Counted from the stretch's first letter, positions 53,681-63,133 are shown. The stretch is 64,000 bases of DNA from Pseudomonadota bacterium (GCA_023433705.1 JAEYUC010000014.1:124001-188000), one strand, 5' to 3'. The notes: generated by a model from the letters alone, not told the origin. Made by a program: numbers and translations.

Positions 53681-54148
53681 TCAATAGGAGATTCCGAGTC
53701 TCCGGTACAGGTGCCCGAGCAGCCACAAGGGCCCGATCAGCAGGAACTGCACGTCCTTGAAGAAGGACGGCCGCTTGCCTTCGATCGCGTGGCCGACGAA
53801 TTGGCCGATCCAGGCAACCACGAAAATGACCGCGCAGGTCAGCCACAGCGGCCAGGCCAGCGTATCCAGCCAGCTAACAACCGCCAGCAACGCGACGAGG
53901 CCGATGGCGGCGCCGACCCCGAGCGTGGCCGACAGCGAGAAGTAGTAGACGATCGCGAGGGCAGTGACGATGGTCGCCCAGTTGAGCCAGGGTGATACCG
54001 CCGCGAACGAGTTGGGTACCGGGATCGACCAGAGGAATCCGATGACCGTCATGACGATGGCCGGCACGCAGATGAAGTGCAGCAATTCATTACGCGGATG
54101 CGTATGACTTTCGCCGTATTCGCCAAACCACTGTTCGACAGTGCGCAT
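53681..54148 (-). CDS. DUF962 / Mpo1-like membrane protein
   Basis: 155 residues from the ATG at 54148. The opening TVEQWFGEYGESHTHPRNEL followed by LHFICVPAIVMTVIGFLWSI and the late WIGQFVGHAIEGKRPSFFKD are the conserved His-bearing blocks of DUF962. Yeast Mpo1 of this family is an Fe2+-dependent dioxygenase for 2-hydroxy fatty acids. About four to five membrane helices. A lipid-related oxidation role is inferred from the family. Confidence 0.8.
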   Translation of the reverse strand: MRTVEQWFGEYGESHTHPRNELLHFICVPAIVMTVIGFLWSIPVPNSFAAVSPWLNWATIVTALAIVYYFSLSATLGVGAAIGLVALLAVVSWLDTLAWPLWLTCAVIFVVAWIGQFVGHAIEGKRPSFFKDVQFLLIGPLWLLGHLYRRLGISY

Positions 54149-54213
54149 GCCGCGAAACCTACGCCCGGCGGCCGGGCTCTGCAACAATACGGGCTCACCA
54201 GCAGGGAGAAGGC

Positions 54214-54738
54214 ATGCGGCTCGCGGCGCGATTCATGCGTTTCATGTCTCGCAGTGGCTGGCTTTCCGATGCCCGCCTGCTCGAGCTCTATCCGCCGTTC
54301 ATCCCGATGCGCATCGAGGTGATGGAAATCGGCGACGGTTGGCGCAGCGTGCGGATCAAGCTACCGTTGAACGCGCGGTCCCGGAATCCGGGCGGCGTGA
54401 TGTTCGGCGGCTACCAGGCCGCGCTCGCCGACCCTATCGCGGCGATCGCCTGCGCAAGGGTTTTCAAGGGATATTCGGTCTGGACGCGGGCCATGAACAT
54501 CTCGTTCGAACACGGCGGAAATTCCGACCTCGAGATGAGATTTTCCCTTACGCCGGAGAAGGAACACGAAATTAGGATGGAACTCGAGCGCGCGGGGCGC
54601 GCCACGCCGACCTTCGAATATGGATACTTCCGGGCCGATGGCGTGCGCTGTACCGTCGTCCGCAATACCGTCGCGATCAGGCCGCGCGGTTATGAGCGAG
54701 CCACCACTCCGCCGGCCTCCTCCGAAGCCGTAGATTGA
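54214..54738 (+). CDS. Hotdog-fold thioesterase-like protein (DUF4442/PaaI type)
   Basis: 174 residues. The hotdog helix region NPGGVMFGGYQAALADPIAA is typical, preceded by RIEVMEIGDGWRSVRIKLPL and followed by SVWTRAMNISFEHGGNSDLE. It is likely an acyl-CoA thioesterase or a related non-catalytic hotdog protein; the substrate is unknown. It is divergent from the DUF962 gene by 65 bp. Confidence 0.7.
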   Translation: MRLAARFMRFMSRSGWLSDARLLELYPPFIPMRIEVMEIGDGWRSVRIKLPLNARSRNPGGVMFGGYQAALADPIAAIACARVFKGYSVWTRAMNISFEHGGNSDLEMRFSLTPEKEHEIRMELERAGRATPTFEYGYFRADGVRCTVVRNTVAIRPRGYERATTPPASSEAVD

Positions 54739-54837
54739 AGGTCGGCGAGTGAGAACCAGCGCACGGTTCGAGAATTCATAAGGCGTTCAGATGCACGCCC
54801 GTATGTTTGGACAGGACTTTCCGAAAAGGAGAAACGC

Positions 54838-55518
54838 ATGAAGACATCGATCCTCGCTCGCACCCTGCTTATGGTCGTAGCCGCTTCCTTCACGGTCGCC
54901 GGCTGCCAGACCACCGACGCATATACCGGTGAGACGAAGGTGAACAAGGCGACCAAGGGCGCCGGCATCGGCGCGGCCGCTGGTGCGGTGCTGGGTGCGT
55001 TGACGGGCGACAACTCCAAGGAGCGCCGCGAGCGTGCGCTCATCGGAGCGGGCGTGGGCGCGCTCACCGGCGCGGGAGTCGGCGCGTACATGGACAAGCA
55101 GGAAGCCAAGCTGCGCGCGCAGCTGCAGGGCACCGGTGTCTCCGTCACGCGCAACGGTGACAACCTGATTCTCAACATGCCCGGCAACATCACGTTCAAG
55201 ACCGCGAGCGCGGATCTCAACGCGAGCTTCTACAAGGTCCTCGATTCGGTCTCGCTGGTCCTCAAGGAATTCGACAAGACGCTCATCGACGTCGAAGGTC
55301 ACACGGACAGCGATGGCGCCGACGATTACAACATGCGCCTTTCGCAGGATCGCGCGAACTCCGTGGGCAGCTACCTGCAGTCGCGCGGCGTGAACCACCA
55401 GCGCATCGTCGTGCTCGGCTTCGGCGAGTCGCGCCCGATCGCGCCGAACACGACACCGGATGGCAAGCAGCAGAACCGCCGCGTGGAGCTCAAGCTGCAG
55501 CCGATCACGCAAGGCTGA
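54838..55518 (+). CDS. OmpA-family lipoprotein with glycine zipper (YiaD-like)
   Basis: 226 residues. The lipoprotein signal ends at VAGC. A glycine-zipper membrane segment follows (KGAGIGAAAGAVLGALTG; GAGVGALTGAGVGAYMD). The C-terminal OmpA peptidoglycan-binding domain contains TLIDVEGHTDSDGADDYN, LSQDRANSVGSYL and KQQNRRVELKL, with the Asp/Arg pair that holds diaminopimelate. It anchors the outer membrane to the cell wall. It is followed by a palindromic terminator. Confidence 0.9.
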   Translation: MKTSILARTLLMVVAASFTVAGCQTTDAYTGETKVNKATKGAGIGAAAGAVLGALTGDNSKERRERALIGAGVGALTGAGVGAYMDKQEAKLRAQLQGTGVSVTRNGDNLILNMPGNITFKTASADLNASFYKVLDSVSLVLKEFDKTLIDVEGHTDSDGADDYNMRLSQDRANSVGSYLQSRGVNHQRIVVLGFGESRPIAPNTTPDGKQQNRRVELKLQPITQG

Positions 55519-55539
55519 AGAAGGTAGTTCGATAGTGGA

Positions 55540-55570
55540 GGGGACAGACCCGCGGGTCTGTCCCCTTTTT
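55540..55570 (+). terminator. Palindromic terminator / GGGGACAG REP element
   Basis: GGGGACAGACCC (55540-55551) pairs perfectly with GGGTCTGTCCCC (55554-55565) and is followed by five T residues. It acts as an intrinsic terminator for the OmpA-family gene while having the same core as the repeats at 27783 and 53634. Confidence 0.75.
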
Positions 55571-56396
55571 ATTTGGTGCCGGAAACGATCGGCACGTGCC
55601 AGACCGCGTAGTGCTCCGGATTCAGGATGCTCGCGATGATCTCGTCGAAGTGCTGCCTCACGAGCGCCGGCGGAAAAGTCGGCGTGGACAGGGCGTCGAC
55701 GTATCCGTCGCGCCAGGCCGTGATGATGTCCGCGAACACGCGGCGCGGCACGCGCAGGGTATCGACGATGACGTAGTCCACGCGCACGTCCTTGAGGCCC
55801 GCGGCGCGCATCGACGTCCACGCTCGACGCCCGATGCGGGCATCCGTACCCGTGCGCATTCCGAATTCGACCGGTCCTCTGCGCCAGAAGTCGTCCGAAT
55901 CGAGGGGGCCGGACATCATGTGCAACATCATGTAGTCCTCGGCGAGCACGTGAACGTGTCCCCCGGGCTTCGTGACGCGCACCAGCTCCGCGATGATCCG
56001 GTCGACGTGCGGCACCGACTGGATCATGTGGCGATTCGCGACGAAATCGAAGCTGTCGTCGGGCTGCGCGAGATGGAAAGCGTCGCCGACCTCGAAGGTG
56101 AGGCGCGGTGCGAGCCGCGCGTGCCGCCGACGCGCATGTTCCACCGAGGTCGCGAGTAGTTCGACGCCGGTCACGCGCATCTGCGGATAGGTCTCCGCCA
56201 CTCGTGCGCCGAACTCTCCGGTGCCGGCGCCGACGTCGAGAACGCGAGCGGCGGGCGGCAGGCGGTAGAGATCCAGCAGCCGTTTTTCCTGCGGCCAGAT
56301 CGCCTCGGTCTGCGCGGCCAGCGTACGAATCATGGATTCGTCCGCCATCTGCTCACGCTGTGGATTCAGACTGCTCGCGTTCATCGGTTTATTCAT
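55569..56396 (-). CDS. Class I SAM-dependent methyltransferase
   Basis: 275 residues. The SAM-binding motif I is RVLDVGAGTGEFGARVAE, followed by the acidic VTGVELL, TFEVGDAFHLAQPDDSFDFV and ELVRVTKPGGHVHVLAEDYM. The C-terminal region (RVPRRVFADIITAWRDGYVD) forms a substrate lid. The substrate is unknown. The stop codon abuts the terminator of the convergent OmpA-family gene. Confidence 0.8.
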   Translation of the reverse strand: MNKPMNASSLNPQREQMADESMIRTLAAQTEAIWPQEKRLLDLYRLPPAARVLDVGAGTGEFGARVAETYPQMRVTGVELLATSVEHARRRHARLAPRLTFEVGDAFHLAQPDDSFDFVANRHMIQSVPHVDRIIAELVRVTKPGGHVHVLAEDYMMLHMMSGPLDSDDFWRRGPVEFGMRTGTDARIGRRAWTSMRAAGLKDVRVDYVIVDTLRVPRRVFADIITAWRDGYVDALSTPTFPPALVRQHFDEIIASILNPEHYAVWHVPIVSGTK

Positions 56397-56445
56397 TCAC
56401 CGTCCGTCGGCACGTACAACCCACAAAATCTTATGTGATCAAAAG

Positions 56446-56469
56446 AAAAACCCCGGCACGTGGCCGGGG
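56446..56469 (-). terminator. Intrinsic terminator of the PEP-CTERM gene
   Basis: On the minus strand CCCCGGC and GCCGGGG pair over 7 bp with a five-base loop, followed by UUUUU (plus-strand A residues 56446-56450). It is located 23 bp after the stop of the PEP-CTERM protein. Confidence 0.8.
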
Positions 56470-56492
56470 TTTCATCGCGAAATGCGGTCGCT

Positions 56493-56861
56493 TCAGCGAG
56501 CGGGGCGGCGCCGGACGGCGCCGACGGCGATGAGCCCGAGCGCCAGCAGCGCGAGGGTGCCGGGTTCGGGCACCGAGTGTTCCACCACGGGGGTTGCCGT
56601 GACGGCGCCGGCGCGGTCGCCGCGTTCCGCCCAGGAGAACTTGATGTACTCGCGCTTGATGGAGCCGTAGTTAGTCAGCGGCTGGACGCTGGCGCGCTGC
56701 AGTTCCGCGACGCTGACATCGTTCGCTTTCCAGCCCGACGCGCTGGCGAGAGTGGCCCTGGCCTCGTCGCGGATGCGGTCGACACCGCGCTCGAACATGA
56801 GACCCGCGTGACTTGTGCCGATGCCGAGCAGGCAGACGGCGAGAGGGAGTAGTTTGCGCAT
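56493..56861 (-). CDS. PEP-CTERM sorting-signal protein
   Basis: 122 residues from the ATG at 56861. The N-terminal signal peptide is KLLPLAVCLLGIGTSHAG. The mature region is short and lacks cysteines (RGVDRIRDEARATLASASGW). The C-terminus VPEPGTLALLALGLIAVGAV followed by RRRPAR is a textbook PEP-CTERM signal. Such signals direct processing by exosortase (EpsH/XrtA type) and export linked to exopolysaccharide. No exosortase is encoded in this window. A 14-bp palindrome lies upstream of the start. Confidence 0.85.
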   Translation of the reverse strand: MRKLLPLAVCLLGIGTSHAGLMFERGVDRIRDEARATLASASGWKANDVSVAELQRASVQPLTNYGSIKREYIKFSWAERGDRAGAVTATPVVEHSVPEPGTLALLALGLIAVGAVRRRPAR

Positions 56862-56876
56862 GACCGAGACCTTTTT

Positions 56877-56890
56877 TGACCTTGAGGTCA
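56877..56890. promoter_or_regulatory. Palindrome upstream of the PEP-CTERM gene
   Basis: TGACCT-TG-AGGTCA is a perfect inverted repeat 16 bp upstream of the PEP-CTERM start codon, adjacent to an A/T run. It is a candidate operator. The rest of the gap to the rpoH terminator (56891-57054) shows no gene. Confidence 0.45.
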
Positions 56891-57054
56891 TGCTCCCTGA
56901 CTACCCATTCGAAGGCTGCCAGCGCGCGTTCCCACGCGTCATCGGCGCTGGCCGACAGTCAGGGATTTCCCGCCTACGTCGTGTGACGCACGTCACGCTT
57001 TTCCCGCGGTCACCGACCGGGCCGTCGACGACTCTGGATGCATTGCAGCGCGCC

Positions 57055-57084
57055 AAAAAAAACGGCGGCCTCGAGGGCCGCCGT
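57055..57084 (-). terminator. Intrinsic terminator of rpoH
   Basis: On the minus strand ACGGCGGCC and GGCCGCCGT form a 9-bp stem with a five-base loop, followed by a U-run (plus-strand A residues 57055-57062). It lies about 20 bp after the rpoH stop. Confidence 0.9.
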
Positions 57085-57105
57085 CGGATCACTGTCGAAT
57101 GGATG

Positions 57106-57990
<885 letters not shown>

Positions 57991-58051
57991 CTGTACGAAA
58001 CCTCCTGGGGCGATCTGTTGAACTGGCCGCTTTCGCGGCTTGGTCGGGATA

Positions 58052-58078
58052 TTAGCAGTCGGGCTCTTAGAGTGCTAA
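58052..58078 (-). promoter_or_regulatory. CIRCE-like HrcA operator upstream of rpoH
   Basis: On the minus strand TTAGCACTC, nine bases, GACTGCTAA differs by one base from the CIRCE consensus (TTAGCACTC-N9-GAGTGCTAA). It lies 62-88 bp upstream of the rpoH start. TGCTAATAT at its downstream edge could be an extended -10, so HrcA bound here would block initiation. Confidence 0.75.
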
Positions 58079-58135
58079 TGCCCGGGCCGGTTCCGTCAGA
58101 ACCATAAGTTATTGATCTATAAGATCGAGTGCCGG

Positions 58136-59065
58136 TCAGGCGCGGGGTTCGATGCGCCGCAGGTGCTTGCCGGTGGACACGAAGGCGCCCAGCCAACCGA
58201 GCACGGCCCCGACTCCGGCCAGACGACCGATATCCCGGTCCTCGAGGCCCGCCAGCCGGAACTGGCTGCCGTACTGGGCCGCGAGATCCCCGACTGCCTG
58301 GTCGAGGTAAGTCATGCCGCTGAAGACGATCAGGGCGGCGAGCAAGGCACCGCCAAGACCGTAGAGCAGGCCCGTGTACAGGAATGGCCGGCGCACGAAG
58401 GCGTTCGAACCGCCGACGAGCTTGGTCACCTCGATTTCCGGACGGCGTTGCTGGATCTCGAGGCGGATCGTGTTGCCGATCACCGCGACCACACCCACAC
58501 CCAGGACCGCGATGACCACCCACAGGGCGCGGCGCAATAGCTCGAGCAGCGAGTGGAGCCGCCGAATCCAGTCGAGGTCGAGCTGCACGATCTCGACTTC
58601 AGGAAAGGCGTTGAAATAACGGCTCAACGATTCGATGCCCGCGGGTCCGTTCGCGTCGATCATCGGCCGCACCACGATGTGGGGCGGCAGCGGGTTGCTC
58701 TCGAGCGCGCTCAGCGCATCGCCGAACCCCGACAGGCGTTTGAATTCCTCGAGCGCGTCGTCGGCGCTCGTCACGGTGACGCTTTCGACTTCGGCGCGCT
58801 GGCCGGCGGCGGTCGCGATCTGGCGCACGCGTTCCATCGGCGTGCCGAGCTTGAAATGCACGGTGAAATCGACCGCGTTGCTGGCGCCGCCGGCGGCCTG
58901 CCGCAGGTTGTCGACAACCAGGCCGAGACCCGCGGGCAGGGCGAGCGCGACGCCGATCACGATCATCGTGAGCAGTGTGGCGAGCGGCGTGCGCGCCAGC
59001 CGGCCCATCGCGCCGAACAACGCCTGCACATGGCGGGTGAAATACGAGGAAACCGCGCCGCTCAT
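58136..59065 (-). CDS. ftsX: Cell division protein FtsX
   Basis: 309 residues and four membrane helices. The first lies near LATLLTMIVIGVALALPAGL, then an extracytoplasmic domain up to about residue 170. The remaining three run from ALWVVIAVLGVGVVAVIGNT onward, with the conserved RRPEIEVTKLVGGSNAFVRR and RPFLYTGLLYGLGGALLAA. With FtsE it forms an ABC-type complex that activates septal peptidoglycan hydrolases at the divisome. The start overlaps the ftsE stop by 4 nt. Confidence 0.95.
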   Translation of the reverse strand: MSGAVSSYFTRHVQALFGAMGRLARTPLATLLTMIVIGVALALPAGLGLVVDNLRQAAGGASNAVDFTVHFKLGTPMERVRQIATAAGQRAEVESVTVTSADDALEEFKRLSGFGDALSALESNPLPPHIVVRPMIDANGPAGIESLSRYFNAFPEVEIVQLDLDWIRRLHSLLELLRRALWVVIAVLGVGVVAVIGNTIRLEIQQRRPEIEVTKLVGGSNAFVRRPFLYTGLLYGLGGALLAALIVFSGMTYLDQAVGDLAAQYGSQFRLAGLEDRDIGRLAGVGAVLGWLGAFVSTGKHLRRIEPRA

Positions 59066-59799
59066 GTGCGCAGGTCGATGCTGGGCAGATCGGCCAGCTC
59101 GGGCGCCTTCGCGGTCATGCGCCCGCCGTGCGCCGCATGCAGGATGTCGGAGGCGATGCGCCCGCCGTCGAGCACGATTTCACGCTGCCCGAACTGCTGC
59201 ACGAGATTCGGATCGTGCGATGCGACCACGATGGTCACGCCGACTTCCTGGAACCGCTTGAATACCCGCATGACCTCGACCGACAGCGCCGGGTCGAGAT
59301 TGCCCGTGGGTTCGTCGGCGATCAGCAGCTGCGGTTTGCTGATGACCGCGCGCGCGATGCCCACGCGCTGCTGTTCGCCCACCGACAACTCGAGCGGCGA
59401 GGACCGCTCGCGCCCTAACAGCCCGACCTGGTCGAGCGCGGCGCGCACGCGCCGGTCGATTTCCTTAAGCGGCGTGCCCGCGACGACCAGCGGCAACGCG
59501 ACGTTGTCGTAGATGGGCCGGTCGAGCAGCAGCTTGTGATCCTGGAACACGACGCCGATCGAGCGGCGGAACGCGGGGATCTTACCCGGGCGGATTTTCC
59601 CGGTGTTCTGTCCCGCGACGGTGACCACGCCGCGGCTCGGGCGCTCGAGCAGCGCGATCAGCTTGAGCACGCTGCTCTTGCCCGCGCCGGAGCGGCCGGT
59701 GAGGAACACGAATTCGCCCGGCTCGATCTCGAACGACACGCCCGCGAGGGCTTCGCGGCCGTTCGGGTAGCGCTTCGCGACGTTTTCGAAGGAGATCAT
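59062..59799 (-). CDS. ftsE: Cell division ATP-binding protein FtsE
   Basis: 245 residues. Walker A is LTGRSGAGKSSVLKL, the ABC signature is LELSVGEQQRVGIARAVISK and Walker B is QLLIADEPTGNLDP, with the H-loop in VASHDPNLV. It is slightly longer than usual at the C-terminus. It powers FtsX. It lies between ftsY (12-nt gap) and ftsX (4-nt overlap), the conserved gammaproteobacterial order. Confidence 0.95.
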   Translation of the reverse strand: MISFENVAKRYPNGREALAGVSFEIEPGEFVFLTGRSGAGKSSVLKLIALLERPSRGVVTVAGQNTGKIRPGKIPAFRRSIGVVFQDHKLLLDRPIYDNVALPLVVAGTPLKEIDRRVRAALDQVGLLGRERSSPLELSVGEQQRVGIARAVISKPQLLIADEPTGNLDPALSVEVMRVFKRFQEVGVTIVVASHDPNLVQQFGQREIVLDGGRIASDILHAAHGGRMTAKAPELADLPSIDLRT

Positions 59800-59811
59800 T
59801 GAGCGGGGATA

Positions 59812-60762
59812 TTAACCGCTGCCGCGCGAGTTGCCGGAAACGAGGGCGTTGGCGAAGGCGCGTGCATCGAATTCGCCGAAATCCTCCGCGTGTTCACCCA
59901 CTCCGATGAAACGGATGGGCAGTCCGAGCTTGCGCGCGATCGCGATGACGATGCCGCCCTTGGCGGTGCCATCGAGCTTGGTGAGCACGAGCCCCGTGAC
60001 ACCCACGGCTTCGTGGAACTGCATGGCCTGCGTGAGCGCGTTTTGTCCCTGGTTGGCATCGAGTACCAACAGGACTTCGTGCGGCGCCGATGGTTCCACG
60101 CGCTGGATCACGCGCCTGACCTTCTTCAGCTCGTCCATGAGGTGCGACTGGCTGTGCAGCCGGCCGGCCGTGTCGATGATCACGATGTCCGCGCGCCGCG
60201 AGCGCGCGGCCTGTACCGCGTCGAACACCACCGCGCCCGGATCCGCTCCGGCCTGCTGCTGGATGATGTCCGCGCCGGAGCGTTCGGCCCAGATGCCGAG
60301 CTGCTCGATCGCCGCCGCGCGAAACGTGTCGCCGGCGGCGAGCACCACGTGTTTGCCGGCATCGGCGAACCGTCGCGCCAGCTTCCCGATCGTCGTGGTC
60401 TTGCCCGAACCGTTGACTCCGACGACCAGCAATACGAAGGGCTTCTGTCCGGAGATGTCGAGCGGCTTCTGCACGGGCATCAGGATCGAGGCGATCGAAT
60501 CGGTGAGCGCTGCGATCAGCCGGTCGACGTCGTCGAGTTCCTTGCGCGCGACCTTCTTGCGCAATTCGTCGAGGATGTCCTGCGTCGCTTCGACTCCGAC
60601 GTCGGCCGTGAGCAGGCGCGTCTCGAGCTCATCGAGGATTTCATCGTCGATCTTCCGCCCGGGCACCAGGTTCGCGAGGTCGTAGGAAAGCCACGAGCCC
60701 GGGCGATTGATCTTGGCGCGTATGCGCGCGATGAAACCGGTCTTGGACGAGTCGGAAGACAT
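59812..60762 (-). CDS. ftsY: Signal recognition particle receptor FtsY
   Basis: 316 residues from the ATG at 60762; the longer frame to 60867 would read through a terminator. The N and G domains are complete: VLLVVGVNGSGKTTTIGKLA (P-loop), DTFRAAAIEQL, IVIIDTAGRLHSQSHLMDEL, VLTKLDGTAKGG and IRFIGVGEHAEDF. The acidic A domain of E. coli FtsY is almost absent, as in many species. It docks SRP-ribosome complexes at the membrane. First gene of ftsY-ftsE-ftsX. Confidence 0.95.
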   Translation of the reverse strand: MSSDSSKTGFIARIRAKINRPGSWLSYDLANLVPGRKIDDEILDELETRLLTADVGVEATQDILDELRKKVARKELDDVDRLIAALTDSIASILMPVQKPLDISGQKPFVLLVVGVNGSGKTTTIGKLARRFADAGKHVVLAAGDTFRAAAIEQLGIWAERSGADIIQQQAGADPGAVVFDAVQAARSRRADIVIIDTAGRLHSQSHLMDELKKVRRVIQRVEPSAPHEVLLVLDANQGQNALTQAMQFHEAVGVTGLVLTKLDGTAKGGIVIAIARKLGLPIRFIGVGEHAEDFGEFDARAFANALVSGNSRGSG

Positions 60763-60790
60763 GGTGGGTGCCGGGTGAGAAATCGCTGAG
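60763..60790. repeat. Half REP-like sequence upstream of ftsY
   Basis: GGTGGGTGCCGGGTGAGAAA shares GGTGCCGGGTGAGAAA with the large inverted repeat at 12037-12130, but no matching second arm is present. It touches the ftsY start codon and so lies in its leader. Confidence 0.45.
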
Positions 60791-60829
60791 TTGGCGGCCC
60801 GGAAGATTAGCAGCCCGAAACGACGGGCG

Positions 60830-60855
60830 AAAAAAAAGAGCGGCCCGCAGGCCGC
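60830..60855 (-). terminator. Intrinsic terminator of the lipase gene
   Basis: On the minus strand GCGGCC and GGCCGC pair with a four-base loop and are followed by U residues (plus-strand A residues 60830-60837). It is 25 bp after the lipase stop and separates it from ftsY. Confidence 0.85.
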
Positions 60856-60880
60856 CCTTTTCTTCAATGGCGACGGAGAT

Positions 60881-63133
60881 TTACTCCGGCGAGAGGATCG
60901 CCGGGTTGGTCACCGCGATCTGCAATCCGCCGGACCCGAGGAACGTGGCGAGCTGGGTGCGTGCCTCGATGTAGGAGGCGAGCGTCTGCGGCGCCGGGCT
61001 CGGAATCGCGATCGTGCCGTGGCCGCCTTCCGTGAAGCGCGTGAGCGCGCGCGCGCCGTTCGGATCGGTCAGCGTCGCGGTGATCGTCGGCAGTCCGAGC
61101 AGGTTCGCGAGGCGCAGCGTCGATGAATTCGGCACGGCCTGGTCCGTCGGGCGCGTGGCGTCGCCCGGTGTGCCCTGGATCATCTGCAGCAGCGTCGGCT
61201 TCGTGTTCCAGTTCGCCGTGTAGTTGCAACCGTCGGCCGACTCCACGGCGGCCTGCGCCGCGTGCACGAACTCCCAGTAGATGGACGTGCCCGGCGGGAA
61301 ACCGGCGGCCGCGAGACCGTTGTTGAGCACCGGCGAGTAGCCGGGCGACTGGCGCAGCGTCTCCATGATGCCGCAGCCGGCGGCGAAGAAGCCGAACGAG
61401 CGGATGTTCGCGGCCCCGGGCGTGCCGGCGAAGGTGCTGCCGACGATGCCGCCCAGCGACCACCCGAAGAAGTGCATGCGAGTCGCATCGATGTCGACGG
61501 TGTTCGGATCACCGTCGAGATCCAGCGTCGGAGCCGCGCGGGTCAGCGCCATAAGGTTCGCGACCGCCTGGCGGATGTTGTCGCGCGCCGTGAGCGTGCT
61601 CTGGAGATTGATGAAGTGCTGGCCGGAATTATCCGGCACGCCGTCAGGGCCCGGCGCCAGCGTCGTGTTGTTCACGTAGTCGACGTTGAACGTCGGTTCA
61701 CCCACGCGGAACGGCGCGGGCAGGGCGGCATTCGCCGGGTTGGTGGGCGAGAGCGCGTACAGCGGATCGTTCGGCATGATGCCGTGGAGCGGCAGGTCGA
61801 TGCCGACGATCACGAAACCGGCGGCGGCGGCCGCATCGGCGAGCAGCGCGAGCGTGCCGCGATCCTCGGTGATGCCGTGCTGATAGATGACCACCGGCCA
61901 ACCCGCGGCCGGCTTCGTGGCCGGCGCCCGCGGAATGCCGATCAGCATCGGCACCGTGAGCTGCGTCGTCGCCAGCGGAACCGGGTTGAAACGCGTGAGA
62001 TTGCGTTCGTTCTTCGGGTCCTGCAGGCCCGCGACGGCCGGCGGCGGATTCGCCGCGCGCCAGAAGTTGGTGAGCGGCTCGGTGCCGGTGCCCGCGGGCG
62101 GCGCGACCGGTGGGCTCAGGTAGTAAGGCAGGGTGATCGTGCCGACGTGAATGTTCGCGAGATTCGGGCCGGCAGGTCCCGTGATGGCGCCGGTGGTCGC
62201 GACCGGCACGGGCAACACGGCGGTGGCCGGCGGCGCGGCACCGGCGACCATTTGCGAGACCACCGCGAGCACGGTCTGGACCGACTGCGTCGTGAAGCTG
62301 GAGGAAACGACGATCGTCGTGGGATTCACGCCCGCGGCCACCGCCGCGCCGAAGTGCGCGCGCGAGAGATTGCAGAGCGCGTTGAGTCGCGCGTCGGTGA
62401 TGGTCGCGCAGGTGTTCGCGAGCGCGTTGGCCTTGATGAGCGCGTAGTCCGCGTCCGGATCGATCGGCGCACCGTTCGCCGCCTGCAGCGCGTTCGTCAC
62501 GAGCACGAGGTAGCCGACGTCGCGCGGACGCGTCGGTCCCGGCGGCGCGTTGTTCGCCTGCAGCGGCCGCAACGGAACGAGCTGGATCAACGTGCCGCCG
62601 GCGTCGATGTTCGGCGCGACTTCGACGCGATAGTCGACGTCCTGCACGAGCACGCGGCGCACCGGGTTCGCGGTGATCGGCAACGCGACCGTCGCCTTGG
62701 TCGCCGGATCGATGTCGACTTCGACGAGCCGGATTCCGGCGGCCGCGGTCGCGAGATTGATCTGAGTGGAGAAGCGCAGCTTGATCGGCGCCTGAGTCGA
62801 GAATCCGTCGAGCGCATTGACCACCGGTTCGGTCGTCGTCGTGCCCGGCATGCGCACCGTCGCGGGGAAGAAAGCGCTCGAGGGAAGATTCAGCGTGCCG
62901 TCGGTCGGCACTCCCGGCGTCGGCGTGAAGTACGCGTCGTGCGGGTAGGGCAACACGCCCTGGTTAGGCGCGAACAGCGCGCGGTTGGGAGACAACGAGT
63001 CGACGAGCGGTGGAGCGAGGTTGCCAGTGGTCGGATCGGTCGGCGTTATCGCGGGTGGATTGTCCACCGAGCTCGAGCAGCCGGCCGCGAACGCGGCGAG
63101 GGTTATCAGCGCGGCTGCGTGTAGCCTCTTCAT
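60881..63133 (-). CDS. VolA/Pla-1-type extracellular lipase lipoprotein
   Basis: 750 residues. The lipobox FAAGC follows MKRLHAAALITLAA. The N-terminal part (ALFAPNQGVLPYPHDAYFTP; PIKLRFSTQINLATAAAGIR; QDVDYRVEVAPNI) matches the bacterial virulence-factor lipase N-terminal domain. The C-terminal alpha/beta hydrolase has WPVVIYQHGITEDRGTLALL, the nucleophile elbow MHFFGWSLGGIVGSTFAG and a late His in FTEGGHGTIAIP. VolA-like enzymes are surface lysophospholipases that release fatty acids from exogenous lipids. A strong terminator follows; it is a single-gene unit. Confidence 0.8.
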   Translation of the reverse strand: MKRLHAAALITLAAFAAGCSSSVDNPPAITPTDPTTGNLAPPLVDSLSPNRALFAPNQGVLPYPHDAYFTPTPGVPTDGTLNLPSSAFFPATVRMPGTTTTEPVVNALDGFSTQAPIKLRFSTQINLATAAAGIRLVEVDIDPATKATVALPITANPVRRVLVQDVDYRVEVAPNIDAGGTLIQLVPLRPLQANNAPPGPTRPRDVGYLVLVTNALQAANGAPIDPDADYALIKANALANTCATITDARLNALCNLSRAHFGAAVAAGVNPTTIVVSSSFTTQSVQTVLAVVSQMVAGAAPPATAVLPVPVATTGAITGPAGPNLANIHVGTITLPYYLSPPVAPPAGTGTEPLTNFWRAANPPPAVAGLQDPKNERNLTRFNPVPLATTQLTVPMLIGIPRAPATKPAAGWPVVIYQHGITEDRGTLALLADAAAAAGFVIVGIDLPLHGIMPNDPLYALSPTNPANAALPAPFRVGEPTFNVDYVNNTTLAPGPDGVPDNSGQHFINLQSTLTARDNIRQAVANLMALTRAAPTLDLDGDPNTVDIDATRMHFFGWSLGGIVGSTFAGTPGAANIRSFGFFAAGCGIMETLRQSPGYSPVLNNGLAAAGFPPGTSIYWEFVHAAQAAVESADGCNYTANWNTKPTLLQMIQGTPGDATRPTDQAVPNSSTLRLANLLGLPTITATLTDPNGARALTRFTEGGHGTIAIPSPAPQTLASYIEARTQLATFLGSGGLQIAVTNPAILSPE

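Noticed and set aside
54838..55518. OmpA-family lipoprotein as PdsO, the sortase-associated OmpA-like protein
   Set aside because: It lies 6.7 kb from pdsR with unrelated genes between, and its glycine zipper and lipobox fit the common YiaD-like type.
58110..58130. FNR-like site TTGATCTATAAGATC between rpoH and ftsX
   Set aside because: The half-site spacing does not fit TTGAT-N4-ATCAA; it is only a short AT-rich palindrome.
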